DNA of 36,298 nt. Source: Mucilaginibacter sp. (GTDB lineage Bacteria; Bacteroidota; Bacteroidia; Sphingobacteriales; Sphingobacteriaceae). The stretch covers positions 1 to 36,298 of the forward strand of contig NZ_JAQBOW010000023.1 in NCBI RefSeq assembly GCF_028287845.1, read 5' to 3'. Positions 15,213-24,703 of the stretch are shown in pieces. Made by a program: the position numbers and the translations under genes. The first letter of the stretch is position 1. The number at the start of each line of letters is the position of its first letter. The notes under the pieces were generated by a model. That model made no database searches, was not told the DNA's origin, and saw only the letters and a program-made list of their open reading frames with translations.

Positions 15213-17213
15213 ATGAACCGTTTAGCTAATTCTACCTCGCCATATTTACTGCAGCACGCCAACAACCCGGTTAACTGGTATCCCTGGGGCGCAGAAGCTT
15301 TGCAAAAGGCCAGGGACGAGAACAAGCTTATTATTGTAAGCATTGGCTACTCGGCCTGCCACTGGTGCCATGTGATGGAGCATGAGAGTTTTGAGGACGC
15401 GCAGGTGGCAGCGGTTATGAACGAATATTTTGTTTGTATAAAGGTTGACCGCGAAGAACGCCCTGATGTTGACCAGATATACATGAGCGCCGTACAATTA
15501 ATAAGCGGCAGGGGCGGCTGGCCGCTTAATTGCATTTGTTTGCCCGATCAGCGGCCTATTTACGCGGGAACTTATTTCAGAAAAAACGACTGGACGAGCC
15601 TGCTTTTCAACTTAGCCGATTACTATAAACAAAAACCCGAAGATGCGCTTGAATATGCAACCCGCTTAACGGAGGGTATACAAAAATATGAATCGATAGC
15701 TTTTATTGAATCGCGACCGGATTATACCAAAGCCGACCTGGAAGTTATAGTTAATAACTGGAAAAAGTATTTTGATAAAACAGAAGGGGGAATGGGCACG
15801 GCGCCTAAGTTCCCGATGCCAAATAACTGGCAGTTTTTAATACACTACGCGCATTTAATGCACGATGAGGAGCTAACCGGATTGGCTAAGCTCACCCTGC
15901 AAAAAATGGCTTACGGCGGCATTTACGACCATTTGGGTGGCGGTTTTGCACGCTACGCGGTTGATGGTTTATGGCACGTGCCGCATTTTGAAAAAATGCT
16001 ATATGATAACGCTCAACTGATAGGACTATATGCCGAAGCTTATACCTGGCAGCCCGATAATTTATATAAACAGGTAGTTAGTGAAACGATAGATTTTGCT
16101 GTGCGGGAATTACTTTCGCCCGAAGGCGGATTTTATTCGGCCCTTGATGCGGATAGCGAAGGGGTAGAGGGCAAATTCTATGTGTTTGCTAAAGAAGAAA
16201 TACAGGCTGTTTTAGGCAAAGAAGCAGAGCTGTTTTGCATCTATTACCATATAACCGATGAGGGCAACTGGGAGGAAGAGCAAACCAACATTCTGTTTAA
16301 GCGCGGTATTGACACGGAGCTTGCAGAAGCGATAGGCATATCTGTTGACGAAATGTTGGATAGTGTGACCGCATCCCGCAAAAAATTATTTGAATATCGA
16401 AGCAAACGCATCCGCCCCGGATTAGATAATAAAATACTTGCCTCATGGAACGGGTTAATGCTGAAAGGGCTCTGCGATGCTTATCGTGCTTTTAACGAAG
16501 CTGAATACCTGGATCTCGCTTTAAAAAATGCCAACTTCATTATAATCAATCTTATAGGTGATAATGGCCGGATAAGCAGAACTTATAAAGCCGGTACTAA
16601 AGCCGTAGCCTTTTTGGATGATTATGCCAACATCATTGATGCCTTTATAGCTCTATATGAGGTTACTTTTGATGAGCAATGGCTACAACATGCAGTAAAG
16701 CTTACCGATAACGCTATCGCTCATTACTATGATGGGGCCGGGGGTATTTTCTTTTACACGGCTGATGATGAAGAGCAATTAATTGCCCGTAAATCGGAAA
16801 TTATGGATGGGGTTACGCCCGCGTCAAATTCAGTTATGGCGCGTAACCTAAAAAAAATGGGTTTACTGTTTGATAACGAACAATACCTGGAAATATCTGC
16901 ACAGTTGTTACGCAATATTGTACCGCATTTGGCAGGGTATGGTTCATCCTATTCAAACTGGTCTGCGCTGTTATTGGATGAGGTTTTTGGTGTTTACGAA
17001 GTTGCCATAGTGGGCGATGATGCTGAAGCTTTCCGTATGGCATTAGAAAAAAATTACATTCCTAACAAAATTATCTTGGGTGGTAAAAAAGGAAGTTTAC
17101 CTTTACTGCACGATAAGTTTGGTGATATAACCCGGTTGTTTATCTGTAAAGATAAAACCTGCGGGTTGCCGGTAACCAATATAGCGGAGGCATTAAAACA
17201 AATTGAAGCCTGA
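15213..17213 (+). CDS. YyaL/SPATA20-like thioredoxin-fold + six-hairpin protein (DUF255)
   Basis: 666 residues, the usual length for the family. The N-terminus [20 protein letters not shown] and the CHWC active-site pair (Cys49, Cys52) in [15 protein letters not shown] are the DUF255 thioredoxin-like hallmark; GGWPLN and AGTYF follow. From about residue 170 on the protein is an alpha/alpha toroid like the N-acylglucosamine epimerase family ([42 protein letters not shown]). No signal peptide is seen, so it should be cytosolic. Its function is not settled in any bacterium; a redox-linked sugar or protein modification role is only inferred from the folds. Monocistronic on the plus strand, divergent from the M1 peptidase. 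Confidence 0.93.
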   Translation: MNRLANSTSPYLLQHANNPVNWYPWGAEALQKARDENKLIIVSIGYSACHWCHVMEHESFEDAQVAAVMNEYFVCIKVDREERPDVDQIYMSAVQLISGRGGWPLNCICLPDQRPIYAGTYFRKNDWTSLLFNLADYYKQKPEDALEYATRLTEGIQKYESIAFIESRPDYTKADLEVIVNNWKKYFDKTEGGMGTAPKFPMPNNWQFLIHYAHLMHDEELTGLAKLTLQKMAYGGIYDHLGGGFARYAVDGLWHVPHFEKMLYDNAQLIGLYAEAYTWQPDNLYKQVVSETIDFAVRELLSPEGGFYSALDADSEGVEGKFYVFAKEEIQAVLGKEAELFCIYYHITDEGNWEEEQTNILFKRGIDTELAEAIGISVDEMLDSVTASRKKLFEYRSKRIRPGLDNKILASWNGLMLKGLCDAYRAFNEAEYLDLALKNANFIIINLIGDNGRISRTYKAGTKAVAFLDDYANIIDAFIALYEVTFDEQWLQHAVKLTDNAIAHYYDGAGGIFFYTADDEEQLIARKSEIMDGVTPASNSVMARNLKKMGLLFDNEQYLEISAQLLRNIVPHLAGYGSSYSNWSALLLDEVFGVYEVAIVGDDAEAFRMALEKNYIPNKIILGGKKGSLPLLHDKFGDITRLFICKDKTCGLPVTNIAEALKQIEA

Positions 17214-17283
17214 AACATTTAATATAATACAGCAAAGTACTTAATGAGTGCCAATATTTTACCACTAACGAATAAAAATTCTA

Positions 17284-17321
17284 ATGAAACCATTATGAGC
17301 CATCACTCATGATAGCTTCAT
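17284..17321 (+). promoter_or_regulatory. Imperfect hairpin in the slyD leader
   Basis: ATGAAACCATTATGAG (17284-17299) and CTCATGATAGCTTCAT (17306-17321) pair at 13 of 16 positions with G-U pairs at others and a 6-nt loop. It ends 21 nt before the slyD start and has no following T tract, so it may be a leader structure rather than a terminator. Confidence 0.3.
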
Positions 17322-17342
17322 AACCTTAAAAAAATAATACTG

Positions 17343-17843
17343 ATGAAAATTGAACCACAACATGTAGTGTCATTAACTTACGATTTGTATGTTGACCAGG
17401 AAGATGGCACCGAAGCTTTAGTAGAAAGCGCTACACAAGAGCAGCCTTTAACCTTTTTATTTGGAGCCGGACAAATGCTTCCGAAATTTGAAGAAAACTT
17501 AAGCACACTTTCAACCAGCGATAGCTATGATTTTCGCTTGTCTGCCGAGGATGCTTATGGTGTTTATGATGATGAAGCGGTAGCAAATTTACCTATCGAA
17601 ATGTTCCAGGGAGCTGATTTGCCCGAAGTAGGCGCTATTTTGCCTTTGCAGGACAATAATGGCAACCATTTTCAGGGACAGGTAGTTTCTGTTGCCGAGG
17701 ATTCGCTTATTGTCGACCTAAATCATCCGATGGCAGGCCAGCCTTTACATTTTAAAGGAGCTATATTAAATGTTAGACCGGCAACACCCGAAGAATTATC
17801 ACATGGCCACGCGCATGGAGCGGATGGCCATCACGCGCACTAA
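17343..17843 (+). CDS. slyD: FKBP-type peptidyl-prolyl isomerase SlyD-like
   Basis: 166 residues. The split FKBP domain is recognisable (VSLTYDLYVDQEDGTEALVE, FLFGAGQMLPKFEENL, DAYGVYDDEAV), with the insert-in-flap chaperone domain in between (LPEVGAILPLQDNNGNHFQG, then HPMAGQPLHFKGAI). The C-terminal tail is His-rich (SHGHAHGADGHHAH), the metal-binding feature of SlyD, which delivers nickel or buffers metal in other bacteria. It accelerates prolyl cis/trans isomerization and acts as a chaperone in the cytosol. The tail is shorter than in E. coli SlyD and lacks Cys. No hydrogenase or urease gene is in the window, so a nickel-delivery role is unsupported here. Confidence 0.92.
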   Translation: MKIEPQHVVSLTYDLYVDQEDGTEALVESATQEQPLTFLFGAGQMLPKFEENLSTLSTSDSYDFRLSAEDAYGVYDDEAVANLPIEMFQGADLPEVGAILPLQDNNGNHFQGQVVSVAEDSLIVDLNHPMAGQPLHFKGAILNVRPATPEELSHGHAHGADGHHAH

Positions 17844-17853
17844 ATAGTCCTTC

Positions 17854-17946
17854 TGTCATTTCGACGAGGTACGAGGAGAAATCTTATACACCATGCTTGG
17901 GTAGCCTGCGTAACGTTTAAGATTTCTCCTTTTGTTCTAAATGACA
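17854..17946. repeat. Dispersed hairpin repeat, copy A
   Basis: Outer arms TGTCATTT (17854-17861) / AAATGACA (17939-17946) and inner arms AGGAGAAATCTT (17874-17885) / AAGATTTCTCCT (17919-17930) form a nested hairpin between convergent genes. The left half and inner arms match the copy at 31985-32055 (TTCGACGAG ... AGGAGAAATCTTATAC). It may also serve as a bidirectional terminator. Confidence 0.75.
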
Positions 17947-17958
17947 TTATATTTCAGT

Positions 17959-18663
17959 TCAATATATATCTATCCCATCAAGCCTGGTTATATAACAGCG
18001 TATCAGTATTCTTGATGCTATAAGTTTCCTGTCCCGGCTGGCAGGTATAAATGTCTTATCTTCATCTGATAGCAGGTCGGTATTTACATTTATCAATTTC
18101 ACGTCCTCTTTATCGTTGTAGTATCTGATGTGAAATTTAAAATCCGATAGTCTCCCAAGCGGACTTACCAATAATTCCATTATCACCTCAATTTGTTGTG
18201 TGTTGCTGTTTTGCATATCAGCCGGCAATTTAAACAGCCTGAAATATGGCACGTAACCATAATATCTTCCGCCTAACCTGATGGGTTTGGTTATTAAAGT
18301 AGTGTCTTTTTCTGTTACGGGGTAATCTATCATGTACCTTATGGTAGAAGTAGTATCCTCGGGCGCTTCATAAAGCAGTTGCCTGGTGGTGTAATTATAG
18401 TTTTGTAATAATTTACCGGTCGGAAAGAAAAAGTGCCATGTCCCTGTTCGCTTATTATTGGTATAGACGCCATTTGCTATCACTATCTTTTTTTCATAAA
18501 GCGCGTTATATGTACCTTGTTTAATTTGCTTGTCGGTTTGTATAATGGTTTGATATCTTTCTGTAATAAAATCTGTTAGCCTTGTTTTTTTCTCTACAGC
18601 CTTTTGTGCAAAGCAATAGTTTATACAAAGTAAGATGGTAATTAGCAGAAATATTTTTTTCAC
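17959..18663 (-). CDS. Exported protein with YwqK/MORN-like segment, function unknown
   Basis: 234 residues. Residues 1-19 form a signal peptide (ILLCINYCFAQ). The middle contains GVYTNNKRTGTWHFFFPTGK followed by LLQNYNYTTRQLLYE, the pattern of MORN-like variant repeats in YwqK-type proteins (give item, then 'TGTW..Y...GK L'). The C-terminal half (LLVSPLGRLSDFKFHIRYYN) resembles the TonB C-terminal-like part often attached to such repeats in Bacteroidota, but this is weak. Probably periplasmic. No operon partner: it is convergent with slyD and divergent from the thioesterase. Confidence 0.75.
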   Translation of the reverse strand: MKKIFLLITILLCINYCFAQKAVEKKTRLTDFITERYQTIIQTDKQIKQGTYNALYEKKIVIANGVYTNNKRTGTWHFFFPTGKLLQNYNYTTRQLLYEAPEDTTSTIRYMIDYPVTEKDTTLITKPIRLGGRYYGYVPYFRLFKLPADMQNSNTQQIEVIMELLVSPLGRLSDFKFHIRYYNDKEDVKLINVNTDLLSDEDKTFIPASRDRKLIASRILIRCYITRLDGIDIY

Positions 18664-18747
18664 AAGCAGGATATTTTGGGCAATTTAATATTTTAAAAAG
18701 CATTGCAATAGCTAAATGTTTTATATTGCAGGGCAAAATAAAGCTTT

Positions 18748-19314
18748 ATGGTAGCCCAACCCGACAGATCAACCTACAAAACCGTTCATTTTTCTGAAAC
18801 AACAATTACCGAGTTAATGATACCCTCATACTCTAACTTTGGCGGTAAAATTCATGGAGGTATATTGTTATCATTAATGGATAAGGTAGCCTATGTTTGC
18901 GCTGCCAAGCACGCCGGTAATTATTGCGTAACTGCATCAATTGACACCGTTGATTTTTTGCAGCCGGTTGAGGTAGGTGAGCTGGTATCCTTCATGGCCT
19001 CTGTAAATTACGTGGGCAATACCTCTTTGGTGGTGGGTATACGGGTAATATCAGAGAATATTAAAACCAATATTATTAAACACACTAACACCAGCTACTT
19101 TACTATGGTGGCAAAGGATGATAATAACAAACCGGTTACCATCCCCGGGTTAATATTGGAAAACAAGCAACACGTGCGCCGGTTTGTTGAAGCCAAGCGC
19201 CGAAAAGAGATCAAGCAAAACTACAGGAAAGAGATAGATGAAATTACGGTGCCGGATAATTTTGAGCAATGCGAAAAATTATTAACCGGCGAACGTTGTA
19301 CTATTGCCCAATAA
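18748..19314 (+). CDS. Acyl-CoA thioesterase, hotdog fold
   Basis: 188 residues. A single hotdog domain with the acyl-CoA hydrolase signature: YSNFGGKIHGGILLSLMDKV (long central helix), ASIDTVDFLQPVEVGELVSF, and SLVVGIRV, as in the YciA/BACH family. It hydrolyses acyl-CoA to free fatty acid and CoA in the cytosol, controlling acyl-CoA pools. The C-terminal about 50 residues are a charged helix (RRFVEAKRRKEIKQNYRKEI) with two Cys near the end, an extension common in Bacteroidota members. It sits 119 bp upstream of the acyl desaturase on the same strand, which fits a lipid role. Confidence 0.9.
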   Translation: MVAQPDRSTYKTVHFSETTITELMIPSYSNFGGKIHGGILLSLMDKVAYVCAAKHAGNYCVTASIDTVDFLQPVEVGELVSFMASVNYVGNTSLVVGIRVISENIKTNIIKHTNTSYFTMVAKDDNNKPVTIPGLILENKQHVRRFVEAKRRKEIKQNYRKEIDEITVPDNFEQCEKLLTGERCTIAQ

Positions 19315-19433
19315 TTAACGTTCCTTATTAATACGATGTTATTAAATGAAATAAAAATTTGTCGCAAACTTTTTATTCATATATTACACTCCTATTACAA
19401 TACTAATTTATAGCTAAATCCCAATACGATTAA

Positions 19434-20531
19434 ATGTCATTTTTAAACAATGTGTTGCAGCCTCCTTCTTACGGATGGGCAGATGAGAGCGGAAACCTGG
19501 CACAGCCCAGCCCCAAACAAATTTTTACGGAGTTCTTTACAAGATTAAACGTATTTAAAGACAAAAAAAACTGGCTCTCTTTTATGAGTTGGATGATGAT
19601 AATGGTGCTTGCACCATTTTTATTTGTGTTTATTTTTAAATATTTCTCCATTAAATTACTCGTAGCTGCCTTTGTGTACAGCATGATTATTATGGGTACC
19701 CATGGCACTATATGGCACCATAGGTACTGCACACATGGCGCTTATAAATTCAGTAATGGTTTCTGGCGGTTCTTTACCCAAAACCTGACGATAAAAATAA
19801 TTCCGGAAGAGATATACGCTATATCTCATCATGTGCATCACGCGCTGTCTGATCAGCCCGGCGACCCTTATAATGCACAAGGCGGGTTTTTATATTGTTT
19901 CCTGGCTGATGTAAACCACCAGCCAATAAACCGCACCATGACCGAAAAGGAATATGAATGTTGTGTTAAGTTAATGCAACATACCGGTGTAAAAGTTAAT
20001 ACTTACGCGCAATACCAAAAATGGGGCACTTTAGCTAATCCGCTAAAAACCATTTTAAGTGTGGCATTGAGTTGGGGACTTTGGTTCGCCGCATTTTACC
20101 TGATAGGTGGCCCCGGATTAGCTTGTGCCATATTTGGTGCCGCAGGTTTTTGGGCCGTGGGTGTGCGCACCTTTAATTATGAGGGTCACGGAAAAGGCAA
20201 GGATATGCGCCGAGACGGTGTTGATTTTAACCGCGAAGATATGTCTATTAACCAGGTATGGCCGGGTTTAGTAGCCGGCGAATGGCATAATAATCATCAC
20301 CTGTATCCTAACAGCGCGCGCTCTGGTTTTAAACCCTATCAGTTAGATATGGCTTGGGTATACATTAAGTTTTTAAGCATGATAGGTGCCGTAAGCTCTT
20401 ACCGCGACTCGAAAAAGCAATTTTATATTGATTATTACAGTGACCATAAAGCTAACAAAGTAGCAGACAAAGAAAGTGGCATTGAGGCCTACGAAATGCA
20501 GAATGAAGTTTTGATGGAAGAGACAGCTTAA
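19434..20531 (+). CDS. Membrane acyl-CoA (delta-9 type) fatty acid desaturase
   Basis: 365 residues. All three His boxes of stearoyl-CoA-desaturase-type di-iron membrane enzymes are present: HRYCTH (96-101), HHVHH (132-136) and HNNHH (285-289). Hydrophobic segments lie at about 49-69, 74-90, and 195-235. It introduces a double bond in acyl chains in the inner membrane, using O2 and electrons from a reductase not in this window. The start at MSFLNNVLQPPSYGW is the only convenient ATG. Gene order behind a thioesterase suggests joint control of membrane fatty acids; transcription ends at the hairpin at 20579-20618. Confidence 0.92.
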   Translation: MSFLNNVLQPPSYGWADESGNLAQPSPKQIFTEFFTRLNVFKDKKNWLSFMSWMMIMVLAPFLFVFIFKYFSIKLLVAAFVYSMIIMGTHGTIWHHRYCTHGAYKFSNGFWRFFTQNLTIKIIPEEIYAISHHVHHALSDQPGDPYNAQGGFLYCFLADVNHQPINRTMTEKEYECCVKLMQHTGVKVNTYAQYQKWGTLANPLKTILSVALSWGLWFAAFYLIGGPGLACAIFGAAGFWAVGVRTFNYEGHGKGKDMRRDGVDFNREDMSINQVWPGLVAGEWHNNHHLYPNSARSGFKPYQLDMAWVYIKFLSMIGAVSSYRDSKKQFYIDYYSDHKANKVADKESGIEAYEMQNEVLMEETA

Positions 20532-20578
20532 TAATAATAGTAGTAGATACGATAAAAATTAATTGCCTTTTTATAAAT

Positions 20579-20618
20579 AACAAAATCAGCCCTGTACTTA
20601 TATAGGGCTGGTTTTGTT
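20579..20618. terminator. Terminator downstream of the desaturase gene
   Basis: AACAAAATCAGCCCT (20579-20593) pairs with AGGGCTGGTTTTGTT (20604-20618), one G-U pair, 10-nt loop. The A/T flanks of the stem supply a T-rich 3' side on both strands, so it can also end the convergent AraC-type gene. Confidence 0.8.
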
Positions 20619-20680
20619 TATAGGCTGTTCTGTCAATAAAAAAGAAGATATTTTCATTTTTTTAATGGGGCGCTCTTAAA

Positions 20681-21658
20681 TTAAAGGACAATTTCTTTAT
20701 TATATTTATTCCTATACTCGTTAGGTGTAAGCCCGGTTATCTTTTTAAACACGTCCCGGAATGTTTGCATGTCTGTATAGCCTACATCCAGCATGATCTC
20801 ACTGATCGTTTTTCGGCCTATTTCCAGTTGCTTTTTGGTTGCTTCTATTTTAACCCGCTGAATATATTCGGCTACTGTGTTTCGGGTTGCTTTTTTAAAC
20901 CTCCTTTCAAACGTTCTTCGGGTAACGTGAACCTGATTCGCAATTTGATCGACGGTTAATTTTTCGCGATAATTTTGTTCAATAAAGGCCTGAGCGTTTA
21001 ACACGGCTTCATCACCATGGTCTTTACGCCCATTAAATATAATGAAAGGCGATTGTATGTTTTTATCCAAATCAATTACAAAATATTTTGCAGTATGAAT
21101 AGCAATTTCACGACCGGCATATTTTTCAACAAGGTGTAAAAGTAAGTTCCAATAGGCATTGTTACCGGCACTTGAATACAGCCCGTTCTGATCAGTGATA
21201 AACCGGTCATCAATCAGCGTTACTGATGGATAAAAATGCCTGAATTCGTTTGCGTATAACCAATGCGTTGTGCATTGCTTGTCTTTCAGCAGCCCCGAGA
21301 AAGCCAACAAAAAAGCCCCGGTACACAGACTTGCCACCGCCGCGCCATTTTTGTAACTCTTTGATATCCAAGTGGCATAATCTATATTCAAGTTCGTGGC
21401 ACTGACCATATCCCCGGATAATGAAGGAATAATGATCAGGTCTGTTGTATATGACTCATCTAATAGAATGTCTGGATGTAGCGAAAACAAACCGTCGTTT
21501 AGTTTTACTTCCCCCAAAAAACCAACGAGGTGTACATTAAACAAAGGGGGCTTGCCTGATTGTTTCAGGAATTCGTTGACCATGCTGAAAACCTGCCGGG
21601 AGTCGGCTATGGATGCTAAAACGGAATTCCTGAGCGTAAGAATGGAAATAGTGATCAT
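20681..21658 (-). CDS. GlxA-type transcriptional regulator (DJ-1/PfpI-like + AraC HTH)
   Basis: 325 residues. Residues about 1-175 are a DJ-1/PfpI-like amidotransferase fold, with LIIIPSLSGD and the nucleophile-elbow region ASLCTGAFLLAFSGLL. Residues about 215-320 hold two AraC helix-turn-helix motifs: LTVDQIANQVHVTRRTFERR and ISEIMLDVGYTDMQTFRDVF, ending TGLTPNEYRNKY. These GlxA-family regulators generally activate metabolic genes in response to small molecules. It is divergent from the VOC/DoxX/DUF4287 genes across 118 bp, so that small operon is the likely target; this is inference from position. Confidence 0.92.
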   Translation of the reverse strand: MITISILTLRNSVLASIADSRQVFSMVNEFLKQSGKPPLFNVHLVGFLGEVKLNDGLFSLHPDILLDESYTTDLIIIPSLSGDMVSATNLNIDYATWISKSYKNGAAVASLCTGAFLLAFSGLLKDKQCTTHWLYANEFRHFYPSVTLIDDRFITDQNGLYSSAGNNAYWNLLLHLVEKYAGREIAIHTAKYFVIDLDKNIQSPFIIFNGRKDHGDEAVLNAQAFIEQNYREKLTVDQIANQVHVTRRTFERRFKKATRNTVAEYIQRVKIEATKKQLEIGRKTISEIMLDVGYTDMQTFRDVFKKITGLTPNEYRNKYNKEIVL

Positions 21659-21776
21659 ACTGCAAATGTAAATGAAATGTTTGTCGCAATCGCCTTGTAT
21701 ATAATGCCGTATTAACCTATCATTAATGTTCTTTTATGTCAATAGTTTTGCTTAACAACAATTAAACCAATACTTT

Positions 21777-22208
21777 ATGCTAAGCACAAACTTTTACTTA
21801 CACTTCATGGGGAATACGGAAGAAGCCATGAACTTCTACAAATCTTTATTTGGCGGAGAATTCGAGTCATTTATACGCTATTCAGATGTTGCTGGCGGCG
21901 AAAAAATGTCGCCTCCTGATCAGCAGAAGATCATGCACCTGTCCTTGCCCATTGCCGGAGACCAAATGATTATGGCCACAGATACCCTGGAATCGATGGG
22001 CCGTAAGGTTGTATTTGGCAATAACTACCATATTTCCCTTGAGGCGGAAAGCGAGGCCGAAGTAGATAAAATTTTTAACGGCCTTTCAGCCGGCGGCACG
22101 GTAGAAATGCCGCTTAATAAAACTTTCTGGGGAGCATACTTCGGAATGTGTGAAGATAAATTCGGCGTTCAGTGGATGATCAATTACACCTATCCCCAGA
22201 AAAAATAA
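21777..22208 (+). CDS. PhnB-like VOC-superfamily protein
   Basis: 143 residues. A single glyoxalase/bleomycin-resistance-fold (VOC) protein of the PhnB-like group: YLHFMGNTEEAMNFYKSLFG (first beta-alpha-beta), IMHLSLPIAGDQMIMATD, and FGVQWMINY at the C-terminus. The group has no confirmed catalytic activity; many members sit next to stress or antibiotic-response genes. First gene of a plus-strand run with 12 bp to the DoxX-like gene and then 10 bp to the DUF4287 gene, divergent from the GlxA-type regulator. Confidence 0.9.
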   Translation: MLSTNFYLHFMGNTEEAMNFYKSLFGGEFESFIRYSDVAGGEKMSPPDQQKIMHLSLPIAGDQMIMATDTLESMGRKVVFGNNYHISLEAESEAEVDKIFNGLSAGGTVEMPLNKTFWGAYFGMCEDKFGVQWMINYTYPQKK

Positions 22209-22220
22209 AATATAAATAAT

Positions 22221-22613
22221 ATGGAAACACAAATTAGTATTTCAAAACCACTATGGTGGACAGGAACTATCTTAAAAGGATTATTGTGTCTTTTTTTCTT
22301 GTTCGATGCAATAATGAAAGTGATAAAGAACTCATATTCTGTTGCAGGCACAAAACAACTTGGCTTACCTGAAAATTGTGTTCAATTTCTTGGAGCCTAT
22401 TTACTCATAAGTACAGTTCTCTACATTTATCCAAGAACTGTAATAATGGGATTTCTTTTTCTCATTGCTTATTTAGGGGCTGCAGTTGCTATTACTTATA
22501 GAGCAGACATAGCGGGACATTCATATATTTTCCCAATAGTATTTGCCACGTTAGTTTTGCTGGCAGAATTTCTGCGAAATGCAACGGTGAGAAGTATTAT
22601 ACCGCTTATATAA
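22221..22613 (+). CDS. DoxX-like four-helix membrane protein
   Basis: 130 residues with four predicted membrane helices (about 10-29, 52-70, 75-95, 103-121). GTILKGLLCLFFLFDAIMKV and FLGAYLLISTVLYIYPRTVI are typical of DoxX-like family proteins in Bacteroidota. Their function is largely unknown; some members assemble with redox enzymes. Close spacing to both neighbours indicates one transcript with the VOC protein. Confidence 0.82.
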   Translation: METQISISKPLWWTGTILKGLLCLFFLFDAIMKVIKNSYSVAGTKQLGLPENCVQFLGAYLLISTVLYIYPRTVIMGFLFLIAYLGAAVAITYRADIAGHSYIFPIVFATLVLLAEFLRNATVRSIIPLI

Positions 22614-22623
22614 ATCTGTACTT

Positions 22624-23181
22624 ATGTCATTTCAAGCATACATCGACAATATTAAAGCAAAGACAGGTAAATCGCCTAATGATTTTAAAACACTTGCAAA
22701 GGAAAAAGGATTACTCAAAGAAGGAGTAAAAGCAGGGGAAATTGTAGCCTGGCTAAAAAATGATTTTGAATTGGGCCACGGTCATGCAATGGCTGTTTAC
22801 ATGACATTTAAAGCCATAAAAGAAAAAAAGCAAAGTAATAGCGATGGTATTGAAAAACATTTTGCCGGCAGCAAATCATCCTGGCGCGCTGTGTTTGATT
22901 CTTTGATGAGTAAGTTGAGAAAGTTTGGTGATGATATTGAAATCGCTCCTACAAACAGTTATTTGAGTATTTTGAAAAAAGATAAAAAAATTGCTGTGGT
23001 ACAAATTACAACCGACCGGATGGATATTGGCATCAAACTAAAAGATGCTATCCCTACCAACAGGTTCGAGCCTTCAGGTACGTGGAATAATATGGTAACA
23101 CACCGTGTGCGTATAACTGATGCCAAACAGATTGATAAAGAATTAATATCATGGTTGCAAAACGCATATAATAAAGTTTAA
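22624..23181 (+). CDS. DUF4287 + DUF5655 domain protein
   Basis: 185 residues. Residues 1-70 match DUF4287 (MSFQAYIDNIKAKTGKSPND, KEGVKAGEIVAWLKNDFELG, GHGHAMAVYM). Residues about 78-183 match DUF5655 (HFAGSKSSWRAVFDSLMSKL, APTNSYLSILKKDKKIAVVQ, GTWNNMVTHRVRI). This two-domain arrangement is common in Bacteroidota and actinobacteria and of unknown function; DUF5655 resembles a nucleic-acid or ligand-binding module but that is not shown. Last gene of the run; a strong terminator follows at 23222. Confidence 0.85.
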   Translation: MSFQAYIDNIKAKTGKSPNDFKTLAKEKGLLKEGVKAGEIVAWLKNDFELGHGHAMAVYMTFKAIKEKKQSNSDGIEKHFAGSKSSWRAVFDSLMSKLRKFGDDIEIAPTNSYLSILKKDKKIAVVQITTDRMDIGIKLKDAIPTNRFEPSGTWNNMVTHRVRITDAKQIDKELISWLQNAYNKV

Positions 23182-23544
23182 ATGAAAATAGAATTTCTCT
23201 TTTATCCCTGAGTTATATACTAACAAAACGAGGCCACGGTATACCGTGGTTTTGTTTTAGAAATGGTTTATCAATAACAGATTAACCCAATGTCTACGCT
23301 ACTGTCTTAATTAATCAGAAATCGTAAAAATATTCGTAATTTATTTATAGCATAATGTTTTTTTATTAATAAAGTTATTATGTTTGGTAAACCTATATTA
23401 ACGGGTTTAATACGTGTTTTACAACCGTTTAATTACCATAAAAAGCCAACTATTTAAACACTATAATTAATAATAAAATATTTAATTACTTCAATACAAT
23501 CGATTGTAGTCCTTAAATATGCTTACAGAATAACATACATAACG
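23182..23544. other. 363-bp AT-rich spacer upstream of the sugar operon
   Basis: Apart from the terminator at 23222-23258 no gene or clear repeat was found. The AT-rich part from about 23290 to 23544 must carry the promoter and any operator of the oxidoreductase/isomerase/transporter operon. No confident promoter motif was located. Confidence 0.5.
23222..23258 (+). terminator. Rho-independent terminator after the DUF4287/DUF5655 gene
   Basis: The 16-bp perfect palindrome CCACGGTATACCGTGG (23234-23249) is extended by AACAAAA (23222-23228) pairing with TTTTGTT (23250-23256), with a small bulge CGAGG on the left, and ends in a T run. Confidence 0.85.
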
Positions 23545-24696
23545 ATGAAACTTAAATTAGGAATGATTGGTGGCGGACAAGGTGCCTTTATTGGCGCCGT
23601 ACACCGTATAGCCGCCCGTATAGATGATGATTATGAATTAGTATGCGGGGCCTTTAGCAGCGACCCCGAAAAATCAAAAGCAAGTGGTGTCGCGCTGGGA
23701 TTATCGCCGGATAGGGCCTATAGTTCATACAAAGAATTGATCGAAAAAGAAAAGCAATTACCGGCAGATCAGCGTGTACAGGTTATAAGCATTGTAACAC
23801 CAAATCATGTACACTTCGAGCCCACCAAAATGGCTTTAGAGAATGGTTTTCATGTTATCCTTGATAAACCCATGACCTTCTCATTAGCCGAAGCTAAAGA
23901 GCTGGAAAAGGTAGTTAAAGCAAGCGATAAACTGTTTTGTTTAACCCATACCTACACCGGCTATCCTATGGTGAAGGAAGCCAGGCAATTAGTTAAAGCC
24001 GGTAAAATAGGCGCGGTGCGCAAAATATATGTGGAATATCCGCAGGGCTGGCTTAGTACTTTTTTAGAGGGTAATGATAACAAGCAGGCTGCCTGGCGCA
24101 CAGACCCGGGTAAAAGCGGTATAGCTGGTGCAATGGGCGATATTGGTACCCATGCCTTTAATTTATTAGAGTATGTTACCGGTTTGCAGGTTACTCAATT
24201 ATGTGCCGATATTAATATTGTGGTAGAGGGCCGTAAGTTAGACGATGATGGTGCGGTATTATTAAAACTAAACAATGGTGCAAGCGCGGTATTAACCGCC
24301 ACACAAATAGCCGCGGGCGAAGAAAATAATGTTAAGATTAGAGTATATGGCGAAACTGGCGGAATAGAGTGGGAACAATGGGATGCCAATACCCTTAAAG
24401 TAAAATCTAACGAAAAGCCAATGGAGATATGGCGTACCGGCGCCGGTTATGTAAGCTCGTTCGCTACACATAATACACGTACACCGGGTGGGCACCCCGA
24501 AGGTTATCTAGAAGCATTTGCTAACCTGTACCACAATTTCGCGCTTAGTATAAAAGCGGGCATTGAAGGTACAACCGCCGCGCCCGAAGCGCTGGATTTT
24601 CCGGGTATTGAGGACGGTGTAAGAGGTATGGCATTTATTGAAAATGTAATAGCCTCGGGTAAATCAGATATTAAGTGGACTAAATTTAACGTATAA
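23545..24696 (+). CDS. Gfo/Idh/MocA family NAD(P)-dependent oxidoreductase
   Basis: 383 residues. The N-terminal Rossmann domain begins LGMIGGGQGAFIGAVHR (dinucleotide-binding Gly-rich loop). The family's E-K-P signature appears as LDKPMTFSLAEAKEL. The C-terminal alpha/beta domain includes WRTDPGKSGIAGAMGDIGTH, the usual D..H catalytic region. These enzymes oxidise or reduce sugar or cyclitol carbonyls in the cytosol. The stop is 7 bp before the isomerase start, so the two are co-transcribed, and an MFS sugar permease follows. The exact sugar is not readable; inositol-like or 3-keto-sugar chemistry is typical for such Gfo/TIM-barrel pairs. Confidence 0.93.
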   Translation: MKLKLGMIGGGQGAFIGAVHRIAARIDDDYELVCGAFSSDPEKSKASGVALGLSPDRAYSSYKELIEKEKQLPADQRVQVISIVTPNHVHFEPTKMALENGFHVILDKPMTFSLAEAKELEKVVKASDKLFCLTHTYTGYPMVKEARQLVKAGKIGAVRKIYVEYPQGWLSTFLEGNDNKQAAWRTDPGKSGIAGAMGDIGTHAFNLLEYVTGLQVTQLCADINIVVEGRKLDDDGAVLLKLNNGASAVLTATQIAAGEENNVKIRVYGETGGIEWEQWDANTLKVKSNEKPMEIWRTGAGYVSSFATHNTRTPGGHPEGYLEAFANLYHNFALSIKAGIEGTTAAPEALDFPGIEDGVRGMAFIENVIASGKSDIKWTKFNV

Positions 24697-24703
24697 TTCT
24701 ATT

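Noticed and set aside
17844..17958. tRNA or small RNA in the slyD spacer
   Set aside because: The secondary structure is a simple nested hairpin shared with copies elsewhere; no cloverleaf, T-loop or CCA-proximal pattern.
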